64,000 nucleotides of DNA from Solanum dulcamara (lineage: Eukaryota > Streptophyta > Magnoliopsida > Solanales > Solanaceae): contig NC_077247.1 in NCBI RefSeq assembly GCF_947179165.1, forward strand, positions 10,677,501 through 10,741,500. Direction: 5' to 3'. The notes below the pieces were generated by a model. The model saw nothing but the letters and a program-made list of their open reading frames with translations, was not told the origin of the DNA and made no database searches. Of the stretch, positions 35,412 to 46,999 are shown in pieces. The number at the start of each line of letters is the position of its first letter. Position 1 is the stretch's first letter. Both the position numbers and the translations under genes were made by a program.

Positions 35412-35423
35412 TCTCTTTTACCA
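35412..35423 (-). promoter_or_regulatory. Primer binding site of E
   Basis: On the minus strand TGGTAAAAGAGA, two bases after the LTR end; 9 of 12 bases match the initiator tRNA-Met site. Confidence 0.6.
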
Positions 35424-35825
35424 CTTTTCACCACTTTATTCCATGAGTCAAGATGGTACCTTCTATAATCGACTAGTAGGTCAGCTGACCCATATCCTGG
35501 AACTATAAGTAATGGGATTAAAAGTAGAAGATAAACAAGATTTAAATATCAACAAAAGTAACAAGAACAAGTGGAAGCAAACCAAAAATATATATAGTAA
35601 ACGATTACTCCCTTGAAGTTACATGTATAGAAATGCTACAAAAATAATATAAGTCCCACAAGTGGACCACATAAAGAAGACTTGTATAAAGAAGAAAAAC
35701 ACTAGTCATAATATATATAGAAGGAGATGGGTAAATCCATCTGGGCCCCATAAGCCTAGAGGATACACTCATGCGCAAGTTTAATTAAAACTCGAATGGA
35801 ACCCCATAAGACCAATAGGTGCACA

Positions 35826-35956
35826 AAAGAGTATAACAACTATAATAACCCAGTGAAATCCCACAGTGTGGGGTCTGGGGATGATAAATTATACGCAGAC
35901 CTTACTCCTACCAAGGTAGGACGGCTATTTCTGAGAGACCCTCGGCTCAAAGAGTA
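35826..35956. repeat. SINE target site duplication AAAGAGTA (both copies at the ends of this span)
   Basis: Copies at 35826-35833 and 35949-35956 are identical and directly border the SINE body. The pre-insertion sequence in the partner LTR reads AAGAGTTAAGATCC. Confidence 0.85.
35834..35948 (-). mobile_element. Solanaceae TS/SolS-type SINE, 5'-truncated
   Basis: Read on the minus strand: TGAGCCGAGGGTCTCTCAG, a middle with GGTCTGCGTATAATTTATC, CCCCAGACCCCACACTG, and a degenerate TTG-type tail (TTATTATAGTTGTTA). This is the well-known 3' part of the Solanaceae TS SINE group; the tRNA-derived head is absent. It is flanked by the 8-base duplication AAAGAGTA (35826-35833 and 35949-35956). The other LTR of E has the uninterrupted site near 30530. 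Confidence 0.85.
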
Positions 35957-36660
35957 AAAATTAATAAAGAGAACCTGATGATGTTTCCAAGATTACTATA
36001 ACCTTTCACGGACTTGAACTGAACCAACCGAGTTCCTAAAAAATCAATCCTATGGAGTATGAGCTAAGGACTTGAACTGAAGTGAAAAAGGAATAAAGGA
36101 TTCAATGAAGATTAGAATAGTCGAGGAACCAAACCAAGGCTGAGGATACTCATGAACTCAAAAAAAGTCTGTAAATTATCAAGGACTTTAATTAAGGCAA
36201 AAGATAGCAATGAAATCAAACCAAAGTTGCAAATACCGATGGACTTTAACCACAGCGGGGAATAGTGAAACAATCTAAACAAGGATGCAATAGCGATGTA
36301 CTCTAACCATAGTTGAAGAGGGACAAGGATCTAACCAAGGCTATAATACTGGTAAAATCTAACCATAGTTGGAGATGGCCAAGGACTCTAACAAAGGCTA
36401 AAGATACCAAAGTATAGACTTGAACCCTACCAGTGGAGTCAATTAGGGAGTTAAACCATGAATGTGAGTTAGTTAGATTTTGGATCAGAAGCCAAGTGAG
36501 CATTATAAGGAGAACCCCAAACCAAGTGCAATAAATAACTCACTCTAAGCTTAAACTAAATCCTGAATCGATGAGCAACATCTAAATCGAGAACCAAGTA
36601 CACCAAAATTGATAAAAATGAGGAAATTATGGATATAAGGTTCCAAAAAAGGTGTTACTA

Positions 36661-36853
36661 CCTTACTAAGACCCAGACTATCAGACATAAGTCTTTAATA
36701 TAAGTCTAAAAGGGAGCTAAACCATGCAAAACAACGTCAGAGAGATTCAAAGGCCTAATGACTCCAAATTATGCAAGTCTATGGCAATCAATAGTCTAAT
36801 CCTAGACTAAGGGGAAGTATTCTTTCAATAATAAACATAAGTAAAAAATACGG
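36661..36853 (-). repeat. Minus-strand LTR relic, part 1
   Basis: Lies between E and solo LTR F. It continues after F at 39107. No coding or RNA feature is present. Confidence 0.45.
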
Positions 36854-39106
36854 TGTATGACACTATAAGACTCTAGAAATTTAGAAAGTCCTAAACCGAG
36901 AAACAAAGAATAAAAGTGTAGAGAAATGTAGAAAACTAGCACCATGTGTCAACCACGAAAGGCCATAACGGGCTATGATGCGAGCCACGCCTTGTGGTGA
37001 GAAACCATAGTTGTGATTTAGAAACTCAAAGACTCATATCTGTAGAGAAGGGACCATGAAGAAGGATCAAGGACCTTGGTGAGCACCACGGGTAGTGAAG
37101 TCCTCCGTGGTGACCCTTCCCCCGAGGCCCAAGGAAACCTTCTAAGGAAAGGACTATGGAATACCACCTCGGGAAGTGGAGCTCTTAATTGATCATGTTG
37201 TGTTTCTGTGGTGGTCACTTTGCAGACCTTTTGTAGGACCTGCATCACGGCCACGGTTCACGGACCGTGATACCTTTCAAGGAACGTTATGGTTTTTGTG
37301 AAGGAAGTTTAGAGACCTATGCTACAAAATTTCAAAATAATTTCCCCAAGTAATTTATCATGGGACACCTCCAGGGGCCGTGGTAAGCACTAAGGGCCGT
37401 GAAGAGTCCCCGTGAAGCCAGTCCAGCCAGATTTTTAAAGGGGATCTTCTAGTTTTTCCAGTGTTTTAAGACAAAGTAAGGCCATTTTGAGGGAAGAATT
37501 CACCTATCTAAAAGACCCAAAGCCTTTCTACACTTATTCATTCTCACTCAAAGTTCTAAGACCCAAAACCCTTACCTCTCAAGTGCTCTCAAGGTCTTCT
37601 CATTCACCAAGAAAAGCTAGGGTTTCCATACACCTTCAAGTCTCCACTTTCTAGCTTGCATTAAGGAGTTATTTCTCCAAGGTATGTTGGTCTCATCCAT
37701 GGGTTCTTATACCCATAGAGACCAAATGTTTTCTCAACTAAATAGTTCAATTTCAAATGGAGAAATCTTATGGGTTTCTAAATTATGATTTCAAATGCAC
37801 AGATTGTTGTTCATATAAAGTTTATTTAGTTATTATAGTCTATACTGACTCTTGATTTCTATAAAGTGATAATTTTATTTAAGGTCCATATATGAAGGCA
37901 TGAAGGGATTTCAAGGTGTTTTGGTGGGTTGTTTTAAGATGTATTAATTGATATATCTCATTGCTCTCATGCATGCTAGCATTGTTTTTAAATATATATG
38001 AAGGTTCCATGAAATGAATCGAGCTAGTTTGATTATGTTGAAATAATGTTGAATTGAAAGCTTTGACTCCAAAATGAAAGTTTATGAAAGAAAATATTTA
38101 TGATTAAATGGAGTTTTATGTAATGAAATAATAAGTGAATGATGATGAAAGGGCTTTTAGCCAAATAATGTATTCCACTTGTGAAAGGCTAGTTCTCCCT
38201 TGTGTGAATCAAATAAAAGGTTTTAATGAGCTATTCTATCGAATGATTATTTGATGTCTAAAGTTATATGAATATTTATGTTATTATGATATTTAAATGC
38301 TATTCCGTAGGTTTTGACCTAGCAGTGAATGTAGCATGTAAAGTCTTATGTTGCATCAACTATGAGCAAACATAGGAGCCCTTCCAACGTAGGAGGTTAT
38401 GTTGGCAGAGTTCTACCCAATAAGTAGTCTCCACATTCCAACGTAGGGGGTTATGTTGGATTTCATGTAATAGCTCGCATGGTCTAAAATATTGGTTATG
38501 GTAATTTTCCCACAAAAATTATGTTTAGAGGTTATTCACATGAATGATTATGCATGCATTGCAGTATATTTTATATTACATAAATGTTCTAATGTTTCTC
38601 AATGTTCATGCATGCCTAGATACTTAGTACATTCAAAGTACTAATGCATACTCTATTGCCTACATGATAGTACCATGTAGAGACCGATGTTGCTCCACAC
38701 TCTCCTCCTCGTGGCTAGTTGATTGCGTTAAAGGATACTTTTTTAGTGAGTTCCCATATTTTGGGAACAACATCCTTTCTCTTTCTAGCTTTTCTATGTG
38801 ATTTTTTTGGGATTCTTATTGCACCTTATTTCCATTTATTATGAGGGTGAGCTAGGAATATGTCTTATCCCTTATCAAGTTTTAAGTAGTAGATGTATTG
38901 TTGGACAAATAGATAATGTAAATGTGGTTAATTACTCGTATGCTATGTTTTTTTCCCTTAGTCCCATTATTCCCTTATTTCCACTTATGGTTGTAATATC
39001 ATAACCTATGAGAAGCTAAGTGAAATGCTAAGAGGATTGGGTGAGGTACCTTTGCGTATCTCATTCTCCGTATCACATCTTGGCCCTACGCTTAGGTCAT
39101 GACACA
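36854..39106 (+). repeat. F: solo LTR (about 2.25 kb)
   Basis: Starts TGTATGACACTATAAG and ends GGTCATGACACA. It follows the H LTR (50594-52845) through its length, including the CCACGG/CCGTGG-rich zone, a GGTATGTTGGTCTCATCCATGG stretch and the GGGTGAGCTAGG-like U5 end. TACGG before and CACGG after form a one-mismatch 5-bp target duplication. No PBS or internal region adjoins, so it arose by LTR-LTR recombination. Confidence 0.8.
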
Positions 39107-39619
39107 CACGGTATAGATGATCAACTAGCACAACCTATATGCTTTCATTTCCAAAAATACCCCAAAAAGGCCAAACACATGGATACTACGAACTAAGCAT
39201 GATCAACTACCAATTAACCACCAAACTCACATAATTTAACATACATTTACATATTCATGCTAATTCTAAGAAGAGGGAAGCCGTAGCCTACCTTTAGGCC
39301 GATCGCACAAGCTCAAAAATAAGTTTCTAGAGCCTTTCCCTTCCAAACAACCTCTTAACATTGCCATGCTATCAAAACTAGTTTTACATCATCAATACAA
39401 TTGTTTATACACTAAAATTACAAGAAATAGAAATGGAACAATTTTAGAGTGTAAAATGAAAATGTGGAACTGTGTTGGACTTTTTGAAATTGACTCCATA
39501 AAAATGTCCTAATTAGCTCCCCAAACTTGTATCCCAAAATGGAATACAATTCGGGTTTCAGAAAAACTTACAAACCAATCATGGAAGAAGATTACCGTTG
39601 ATCTAAAAAATGGACTATG
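39107..39619 (-). repeat. Minus-strand LTR relic, part 2
   Basis: Continues 36661-36853 after solo LTR F. On the minus strand GGCCTAAAGGTAGGCTACGG resembles the CCTTGAGGTAGGTTAC segment in the G LTR near 41323, so it is probably a distant relative of that LTR. Its ends cannot be fixed. Confidence 0.45.
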
Positions 39620-42600
39620 TGTAATACCCTATACTATTTTAACTTAGATAAATTCTTGGAACCCAGAGAGTAATTGTGATGATTAGATAGCCATAATAGT
39701 CTTCTTCAATGCATAGATGTTCCTATGAGTTGTCGAGATGACTAGTAGGTCCCCTAAATACATTGAAATTTTTTAGAAGTTTGGTTCAGTTTCTATGAAT
39801 GCTTCTTATAGTCGTTATTCATTCTACAATCCATAGAGTTAAATCATAGGGTCCAGTGTGTATTGACAATCGTGGTCATTTCTTTGATTATATGTGCTTT
39901 TACTAATTTTCCCCTACCTATAGTTTTATTATGGCTTTTATGACTTTTTGGGATGGATGGCATGCTTTCTAAGGAGGTTGGGAGAGTTTTGAGGGAGTTT
40001 GGCCATTTTTGAGGCCTAAGGTTTGAAAGAGTTGACTTTAGTCAACATTCAGAGATTCTAATGTTGGATGAAGATACCTTTAGTTTCATCAACTTTGGAA
40101 GGGTCATTTTATTTTAGAGTGATGTTTGGTATAAGTTTCAGTATTTTTGTTTTGAGTCAATGCGATTAGGTATTTTTTTTTTAAATTTTTGTCAAAGTTT
40201 GACTTCGGTCAACATTCTTAGTAAACATGCTCGGATTTCAATTCCGATAGTATGGTTAGCTCTAGATTCCAATTTTAGTCTTGCACAACCTTTGGTTCTG
40301 TTTTTGAGGATTTTGAGACGAGTTTGAGGTTCTGTGGCCTTTTAGTAGCTTTTATTTCAAAGTGTTGACTTGGATCAACATTTTGACAAGAAAACCTTAG
40401 TCATATAATCAACTTTGTTGATTCTGAAATGCCATTTTCAATAGGGTAGCATGATTTGTTTGTGTTGATGTGATTATGATTGAGTGTCGAGCCCCTGCTA
40501 GGGCATATTTCATATTTGGGAAATTGCTGCTGGTGCATCTGCTGGTGCAGCTGAAATTTCCTCTCCCCGTTTGCGGTCCCATAGCTGCATTCATAGGGGT
40601 CTAGATGTTTCCTCTCTGCGTTTGCGGGCCTATGGATCTGTACACAAAGGGTTGCCTGGTCCTTCTCCGCATTCACGGAGAGATTCTCTATATTTTCGAA
40701 GGCCACTGATCCAGTGCTCTGTGTTCATGGATTAGCCTCTGAATTTTTGAAGGGTCCATTTAATGACCTATGTATTTGTAGAGCTAGTTTTTGCATTCGC
40801 GAAGGACAACATGCCTGGCACCTCAATTCTTTTAAGACCCTTCTCCAACATTCAAAATATCATCCCAACCTTAGAAAAAAACTCAATTTTGAGAGAAATT
40901 TATGACCAAATTTGGATATTCTTATTAGAGGGTATTTGAAATTTGTGTGGGGACATTTCGGGGTCATTGAATCTTCCATTTCTCTTGGTAATTCCCATTA
41001 ATTCCCCTTCAAACTTAGTTTTTGATTATTCTTAGGTTCTTATTGTGGTGGGACTGTTTTGGGTTGATCCTTGCTTGGATAGTTCGCATTTTTGAGGCAT
41101 AGTTCCTTGAGCTGTTTGGGACCTTGTGAAGGAGTTGGTTTTCAATTTTGTACACGGATCCCAATATCAAATTTTAGCCCATTTCTTATCCGAATTTGTA
41201 AATTTCAATATGGGTATCAATTGTCACATTTTGATGTTCTCTATTAATTTGATAACGTGGAATCGTTCAGAGGATATATGGAATGGAAAGCTCTATAATA
41301 GAGGTTCGGTTGTGGTTTCGACCTTGAGGTAGGTTACAATTTCTCCTTTAGACTTGACTCGATTAGGTTATATATATTTATAAGAGTATTTGAATCATTA
41401 GGAAGGATTATAGGTTATGATTTTAGGACTTCCATGATATTTGGTATTAAAATGGACACGTTTATGCATTTTTGCTAGTTTTTAGCCATTTATCCTTAGT
41501 TTAGGTTTATTTTTTCCTAATTTGTTGATTCAACTCCTTAGTCTATTGTTAGGGGATATGAAACATAAGCATTGCATGTTTGGATTGTTTGGTTGCCTTA
41601 GCATGGTTATTGTTGAATTTACCTCTATATTTTATACTTGTTTCGCCCGAGACCTTTAGATTAAACTGACGGGAATCCCAAGTTACTACCACTACTATGT
41701 GACTGGTGTTTACCTTCTTGTTGTGAATTTTAGTTTGGTTGATGGATTGCATTCATGTGATTTACCCATGTTTGTGGCTTTACTGGACATTTGGAAATAG
41801 AAAGGGGGTTAAGACTGTTATTACATTTTATTGAAGGAACTTATTTTTTAAGGGAACCTACATATAAATATGATATTTTCATGGTTTATACCTATAATAA
41901 GGTTATTTATTTAATTTGCCTAAGGTGGAATTAATTCAACTAAATTGGTTAAAATGGAGTTTATTGGGTTAAAATAGAGGAATTCTTGAAATGAGCATGA
42001 CTTGTATAGTATTGAGCATATTTGTTTACATGGTTTATCATACTTGATTAACATTGTTAAGTCCGAGGCATCATTCCGGGTGGCCATGGACATATATCCG
42101 AGTTATATAGTTACATTTGATGAGTCCGAGGGATTCATTCCTGGCAGCTCGGGGACCCTTCTTAGTTTTCACTTTTAGCGTTCGACCATTGTATTGCATG
42201 ATATTATTTATGTATGTGATTTTACTCTATCGTGTACTTAAGTGCTTTATTCGTGTTACGTGCATGAGTTATATCTATTCCTACTTGTTATTCTTAGTTG
42301 CTAAACTATTAGTCAGTAATATAGCCCTATCTTACTCTTTTATATTTATATATTATCTTTATGAGCTCAGTTGGCATATGATACATACTGGGTACTATAT
42401 GTTATGGTACTCATGCTGCACTTTTGCTTCTTTTAATGATACAGTTTCTAGTACTAGCCACCCACCTTGAGCATTGGATATCTCCTAGTTGTCCAAGACT
42501 TGGATCGTGGTGAACTCCCAGCATTTAGATATTTGCTTTTTTCCTTCCTTTGCTAGACTTGTATCTTTTATCTTTTAACGAGTCAGGACTCATGTAAATG

Positions 42601-42895
42601 TATAAAGCCTTTAGTATTTTGTAGCTCCTGTATAGGTGACACCAGGTTTTGGGTTTGGTCAATGTCAATTTGTCCTTTTGGTTACTTTTGAGCATTTTTT
42701 TTTGTATATTTTTATCGCATTACAGATTTATGATATGACTAATTTCTTGTATTTTCTATTCATGTCTTCCATCTGTTATTATTAATATGTTATTAAAATG
42801 TTATCACCTACAAATTTCTATCCACCGGGATTTTAGGCTTGCATACAATGAGAGGCGTAGTAGGCGACATCATGGACTGGTTTCGGGTCGTGACA
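39620..42895 (+). repeat. 5' LTR of G (about 3.28 kb)
   Basis: Starts TGTAATACCCTATAC and ends GGTTTCGGGTCGTGACA next to the PBS. The block at about 39870-40150 reappears at the start of the truncated 3' LTR. The 3' copy lacks roughly 240 bases near its start. Frames such as 42117-42470 (plus) and 40706-40401 (minus) lie inside the LTR and match nothing I know. Confidence 0.8.
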
Positions 42896-42898
42896 AAG

Positions 42899-42910
42899 TG
42901 ATATTAGAGT
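42899..42910 (+). promoter_or_regulatory. Primer binding site of G
   Basis: TGATATTAGAGT aligns with TGGTATCAGAGC at 9 of 12 bases, just after the 5' LTR. Confidence 0.7.
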
Positions 42911-43104
42911 TTAGGTTCACCAGTCTTACTAGAACAGGAGAACATGTCTAGTAGAGTCTCGCAGATCGGTAAGATGACGTTTATATCCTATTTGCAAGAG
43001 GTTATACGATATTCTTAGGAAAACTACAACTATTTTGTTCTTAATCATGTGATATTTACTTGAGAAACATCTGAGTGTTTGCTTGTCTCATTCCTTCACA
43101 GTTG

Positions 43105-44610
43105 CCTAGAACGCGATCATCTATAGGTGATCGAGAACCTCTTGTATCAACAAGTGGATCCCTAGGTAAGGGTCGAGGTTGAGGTTGAACTACAGGTTGA
43201 GGAAGAGTGCGAGCCATAGGACCAGTCATAGATCAGGAGCAGGCACCATCACCCAAACCCGAGATAGAGGTTGAATATAATCAGCATCAGTCGCATGGTG
43301 TCGGTGCAACCTAGACTCTGCCTAGTTTTATTGCCATGCAGTGCTTTAGGATACACTAGACCGGATCCTTAGCTTTATGGAGGGTATGTCTCAATAAGGG
43401 ACTTTACCTAGCACTTCAGTCAGACCTTAGGTCCAGGATGAGGCTTTGACTCCAGCCCAGGTAGGGGAATAAGATGTTCAAATTCTAGGATTACACCCTA
43501 CTACTGAGGCTCCTCGCATGGTAGTTCAGCTAGTTCCTACTTTTTCTCTACCTATGGCATCTAGGCTAGTCATGTTTTTTAAGGAGCAAAAGGTGATAGA
43601 GAGGTTTATCTGATTGGGTCATCCAAGATTTTTAGGCACAACAGCAGAGGATTTCCACAAGTTTTTGATCATTTTAGATAAGAGATTACATAACCTTAAT
43701 TTTGTGGAGTCTCACAGAGTTAATTATATCGCCTTCCACCTTAATGGGTCAGCGAAGCAATTGTGGAGGTCTTATCTCCCGTGTAGGCCAGCCATATCAT
43801 TTTAAATGACTTGGGCTCAATTTTCTGAGGCTTTCATGAAGAAACTTATATGTCGTAGCTTGAGGGAGTAGTTAGTAGATAAGTTCATACAACTGACCAA
43901 GGGTCCTTAATCATTTACTAACTATGATATGCGATTCTACATGTTGGATCGACATGCCATCATGTTTATGCCGACAGAGCACGAGAAGGTGCACAAGTTT
44001 GTCAAAGGCCTCTAATTTTAACTTATAATGTCTATGGAGCTTATGGTGGTTTGGGTTGTTCTTTTCGGCCAATTGTATCTCATGGCCACACTGTTCAGGG
44101 GATCCATCGTGAGACCTAAGAAGGCAACGACAAGAGGCCCCACATAAGGGTGCTTTTAAAGAGTCTCAATCCTATGGTAGGGTAGTTCAAGGAAGAGGAT
44201 ACCCATAGTAGTTTCATGCCACTAGGATGGTTCAAGTGGCCCTTCACCTTAAAAAGGGTGCTAATTCTGAAAGTGTGAGTGGATAGTTAGTTCTGACTCT
44301 GATTCAGTCTTCTTGGGGTGCACATTGTGGGTCCTTAGGCCATAGTAGCTAGTTAGGTTCATCCAGTCTATCTCAGTCTCAGAAAGGTACATTTAGTAGG
44401 CCGTGTTTTAATTTTGGCATGATTGGCCACTATTCTATTGGGTGCCTTATAATTAGTCACCGTAGGTGATAAGGACAACAAAGCCAGTAGGGTTAGTAAG
44501 TTGAGGCCCCTAGAGTTTCATTTGAGTCTACTAGAGGTGGTGCTTAGGGCGGAAGGGATGGTCCTAGAATGCTCAAGGTGGCCCTCAGTCGGGTAGGTCA
44601 GGTGGTTGAG
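43105..44610 (+). pseudogene. Gag remnant of G
   Basis: Gag begins near 43105, where the expected ATG reads TTG (TTGCCTAGAACGCGATCA). The capsid part includes GHPRFLGTTAEDFHKFLIIL and NFVESHRVNYIAFHLNGSAK (43614-43805). After a stop come MTWAQFSEAFMKKLI and DKFIQLTKGP, then HEKVHKFVKGL. The nucleocapsid near 44403-44445 reads CFNFGMIGHYSIGC, a CCHC knuckle whose second Cys is Phe. Many in-frame stops are TAG where relatives have CAG or TGG. Confidence 0.8.
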
Positions 44611-44621
44611 GTGGATGCTAT

Positions 44622-44945
44622 ATGTATGCTTTCCCAAGGAGATTAGAGGCAGAGGCTTTAGATGCTGTCATCATAGGCGTGATATCCATCTCTCATCAAA
44701 CTGCATATGCTTTAATTGATTTAGGGTCTACTTACTCATATCTGTCTTCCTATTATCTTATTCGTCTAGATGGGTTATCTAAGCCTTTTACTGAGCCTAT
44801 ATATGTAGCTACCCCTGTAGGTGATTCTTTAGTAGTAGATCAAGTATATCGATCATGTGTGGTGACTATCTTAAGGTATGATACTAGAATAAACTTGATT
44901 TTATTAGATATAGTAGATTTTGAAATGATTCTAGGCGTGGATTAG
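44622..44945 (+). pseudogene. Aspartic protease remnant of G
   Basis: An open stretch of 107 codons covers nearly the whole retropepsin-like domain. It holds the Gag-PR boundary YAFPRRLEAEALDAVI, then HQTAYALIDLGSTYSYLSSY, ATPVGDSLVVDQVYRSCVV and LLDIVDFEMILGVD. The active-site triad is Asp-Leu-Gly-Ser instead of Asp-(Thr/Pro/Ala)-Gly-Ser. The domain continues past the stop as a block with SSWTISHMPRDVLSFLRARQ-like sequence to about 45240. Confidence 0.9.
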
Positions 44946-45249
44946 TTATCTCCTCATTATGCAATCTTAGATTGTTTTTCAAAGATTGTTACATTATGCA
45001 TGCCTGGCATCCCTTCAATTTTTGTGGATGGGTACTATTAGCCATATGCCCAGGGATGTGTTATCTTTTTTGAGGGCTCGACAGTTGGTCAAAATGGGGT
45101 ATCATGCTTATCTTGCTTATGTTTGTGAAACTAGTGCTGACACTCATTCCCTTGATTTAGTTATGGTGGTTAGGGAGCAAACTGGTTTATTTCCTACTAA
45201 TTTATTGGTCGTTCCTCTTAAGTGTGATATTTATTTTGGCATTGACATT

Positions 45250-45609
45250 GAGCTGCGTACATAGCCAGTGTCTATTCTACTCTATCGAATGGTTCCAGCC
45301 GAGTTGAGAGAGCTTAAAGAGAAGCTCCAAGAGCTCTTGAGTTAGGGGTTCATTATACCTTATGTGTCTTCTTGGGGTAGTCATGTTTTGTCTATGAAGA
45401 AGAAGGATTATACCTTGCGTATGTGTATTTATTATAGGTAATTGAACAAGGTGACCATCAAGAAAAAGTATCTTATGCTGCATATTGAAGATTTGTTTGA
45501 CCAACTCCAGGGTGCAGTGGTGTTTTCTAAGATAGACTTAAGATCAAGCTACCATGTTGTGAGGCTTAAGGCGATGGATATCCCTAAAACTTCCTTTAGG
45601 ACTCAATAC
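45250..45609 (+). pseudogene. Reverse transcriptase of G, N-terminal part
   Basis: Reading gives PVSILLYRMVPAELRELKEK, stop, GFIIPYVSSWGSHVLSMKKK, LRMCIYYR, stop, [40 protein letters not shown] and [10 protein letters not shown]. These are the RT blocks up to the FRTRYG site. The first catalytic Asp ([10 protein letters not shown]) is present. The frame then enters an unrelated segment at 45610 instead of continuing into the GHYEFLVMPFGL block. Confidence 0.85.
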
Positions 45610-45990
45610 GTCAAAAAAATTAGACTCCAAAACTAGTTCCCTCCTCTCTTTCTTCAAAGACATTACCTACAAGGATTTCTTAGGATGGCTCAAAGACTTA
45701 TTCGGTCTTTTACTCAAAGGAGGATACGATTGAATTAGCTTTGGACTATGAGAGAGCTAGACAGCGGGGATGAAAGGTTTGCGAGGAAGACTCAATGGCC
45801 AATGGTTCTACAACTGCAACAACACTTACTGAAAAGACTATTCTATGACCAGTTGCCTACTTAATTACACATCCGGCATGGCATTAAGCAAGTTCCTTCT
45901 TCTGCGAATATGAGGTAGACCGACAACCGGTATGGGACTAAGGGACTATGGGATGCTATAAGGGCTTCTGACTATAGGCGCTGGAGATGA
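45610..45990. other. About 380-bp unrelated segment inserted in the G RT gene
   Basis: Between FRTQY (to 45609) and HYEFLVTSFGL (from 45991) lie about 380 bases absent from all related RT genes. They show no terminal inverted repeats and no clear target duplication, only a TCA shared near both junctions. One plus-strand frame has a fairly long readable stretch (FFKDITYKDFLGWLKDLFGL near 45655-45710) before stops. I do not recognise the source; captured host or organellar DNA is possible. Confidence 0.6.
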
Positions 45991-46820
45991 TCATTATGAG
46001 TTCTTAGTCACATCTTTTGGGTTGACTAATGCCCCAACAAGTTCATGGACTTGATCAATTGTGTGCTCAGGACTTTTCTAGAATTCTTTGTGGTAGTCTT
46101 TATAAAAGATATTCTGGTCAATTCTAAGAGTAGGGAGTAGCATGAGTAGCACTTGATGATTGTACTTCAAACCTTGTGAGATTAGCAGTTGTATGCCTAG
46201 TTCACCAAGTATGAGTGTTGGTTTGAGTCAATGGAATTCTTGGGGCACATTGGGTCCAAGAATTGGATTAGGGTAGATCCGGTGAAGGTCGCCTCAGTTT
46301 GTGATTGGGCCAGACCTACTTCTCCTATTGAGGTTCATACTTTTGTTGGTTTGGCAAGCTACTTTAGGCTATTTATGGAGGGGTTTTCTTCGATAGAGGT
46401 AACATTGACTAGATTGACTTAGAAGAATATCCCCTTCCAATGTTCTGATGATTGTGAGGTGAGCTTTTTGAAGCTTAATGCCTTGTTTACTTTAGCTCCG
46501 ATTCTGACTCTTTTTGTTGATAGCAATAGGTTTATAATCTATTATGATGCTTCTGGTGTGGGCTTGGGTTGCATATTGATGTAGTAGGGTAGAGTTTTTA
46601 TTTATGCTTCCTTGCAGCTAAAGCTTCATGAGATTTGGCGGTATGATCTGTATGGATTCCATTGCGAGGTCTTTATTGGCCATCGAAGTCTTCAATATAT
46701 CTTTAACTAAAGGGAACTTAATTTGAGACCACATAGCTGGTTAGAGTTACTGAAAAACTATGACTTCTCAATTCTTTATCACATGGGTAAGGCTAATATG
46801 GTAGAAGATGCCTTGAGCTG
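45991..46820 (+). pseudogene. Reverse transcriptase C-terminal part and RNase H of G
   Basis: RT resumes with HYEFLVTSFGLTNAP. The catalytic block reads VVVFIKDILVNS: the first Asp of the FIDD motif is Lys, so catalysis would be lost. Next come CWFESMEFLGHIGSKNWIRV, DPVKVASVCDWARP and FVGLASYFRLFMEGFSSI (46231-46422), the connection domain, and RNase H pieces IIYYDASGVGLGC, GHRSLQYIF and ELLKNYDFSILYHMGKANMV near 46530-46810. Confidence 0.85.
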
Positions 46821-46999
46821 AAAAGTGGTAAGTATGGGGAGCTCAACTTTCTTAGACATAGAGGAGAGATCTATGGCTTCAGAAATCTAGAACCAAGCCA
46901 ACTGGATGGTTAGACTTGATATTTCTGAGGGGAAGGGCACTTTTTTATGTAGAGGCTAGAACTTGTTTGATGGAGACAACTCAGGCATAATAGTTAGAT

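Larger units (their letters stand above)
29819..36660 (-). mobile_element. E: minus-strand Ty3/gypsy element with two about 1.1-kb LTRs
   Basis: Minus-strand order: 5' LTR (36660-35426), PBS (35423-35412), Gag, protease (about 33740), RT with an intact FIDD motif (about 32690), RNase H (about 32080), integrase (about 31600-30951), 3' LTR (30950-29819). The Pol C-terminus and polypurine tract are missing, so integrase runs directly into the LTR. The flanking 5-mers (ATGCA and CCTTA) do not match. Confidence 0.8.
35426..36660 (-). repeat. 5' LTR of E (about 1.24 kb, with SINE insertion)
   Basis: Its low-coordinate end aligns base by base with 29819 onward. On the minus strand its start reads TAGTAACACCTTTTTTGG. 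Subtracting the SINE and its duplication leaves about 1.11 kb, the size of the other LTR. Confidence 0.7.

Noticed and set aside
42117..42470. 117-codon hydrophobic plus-strand frame in the G 5' LTR, resembling a membrane protein
   Set aside because: T-rich LTR sequence translates to hydrophobic residues by chance. The frame lies wholly inside the LTR.
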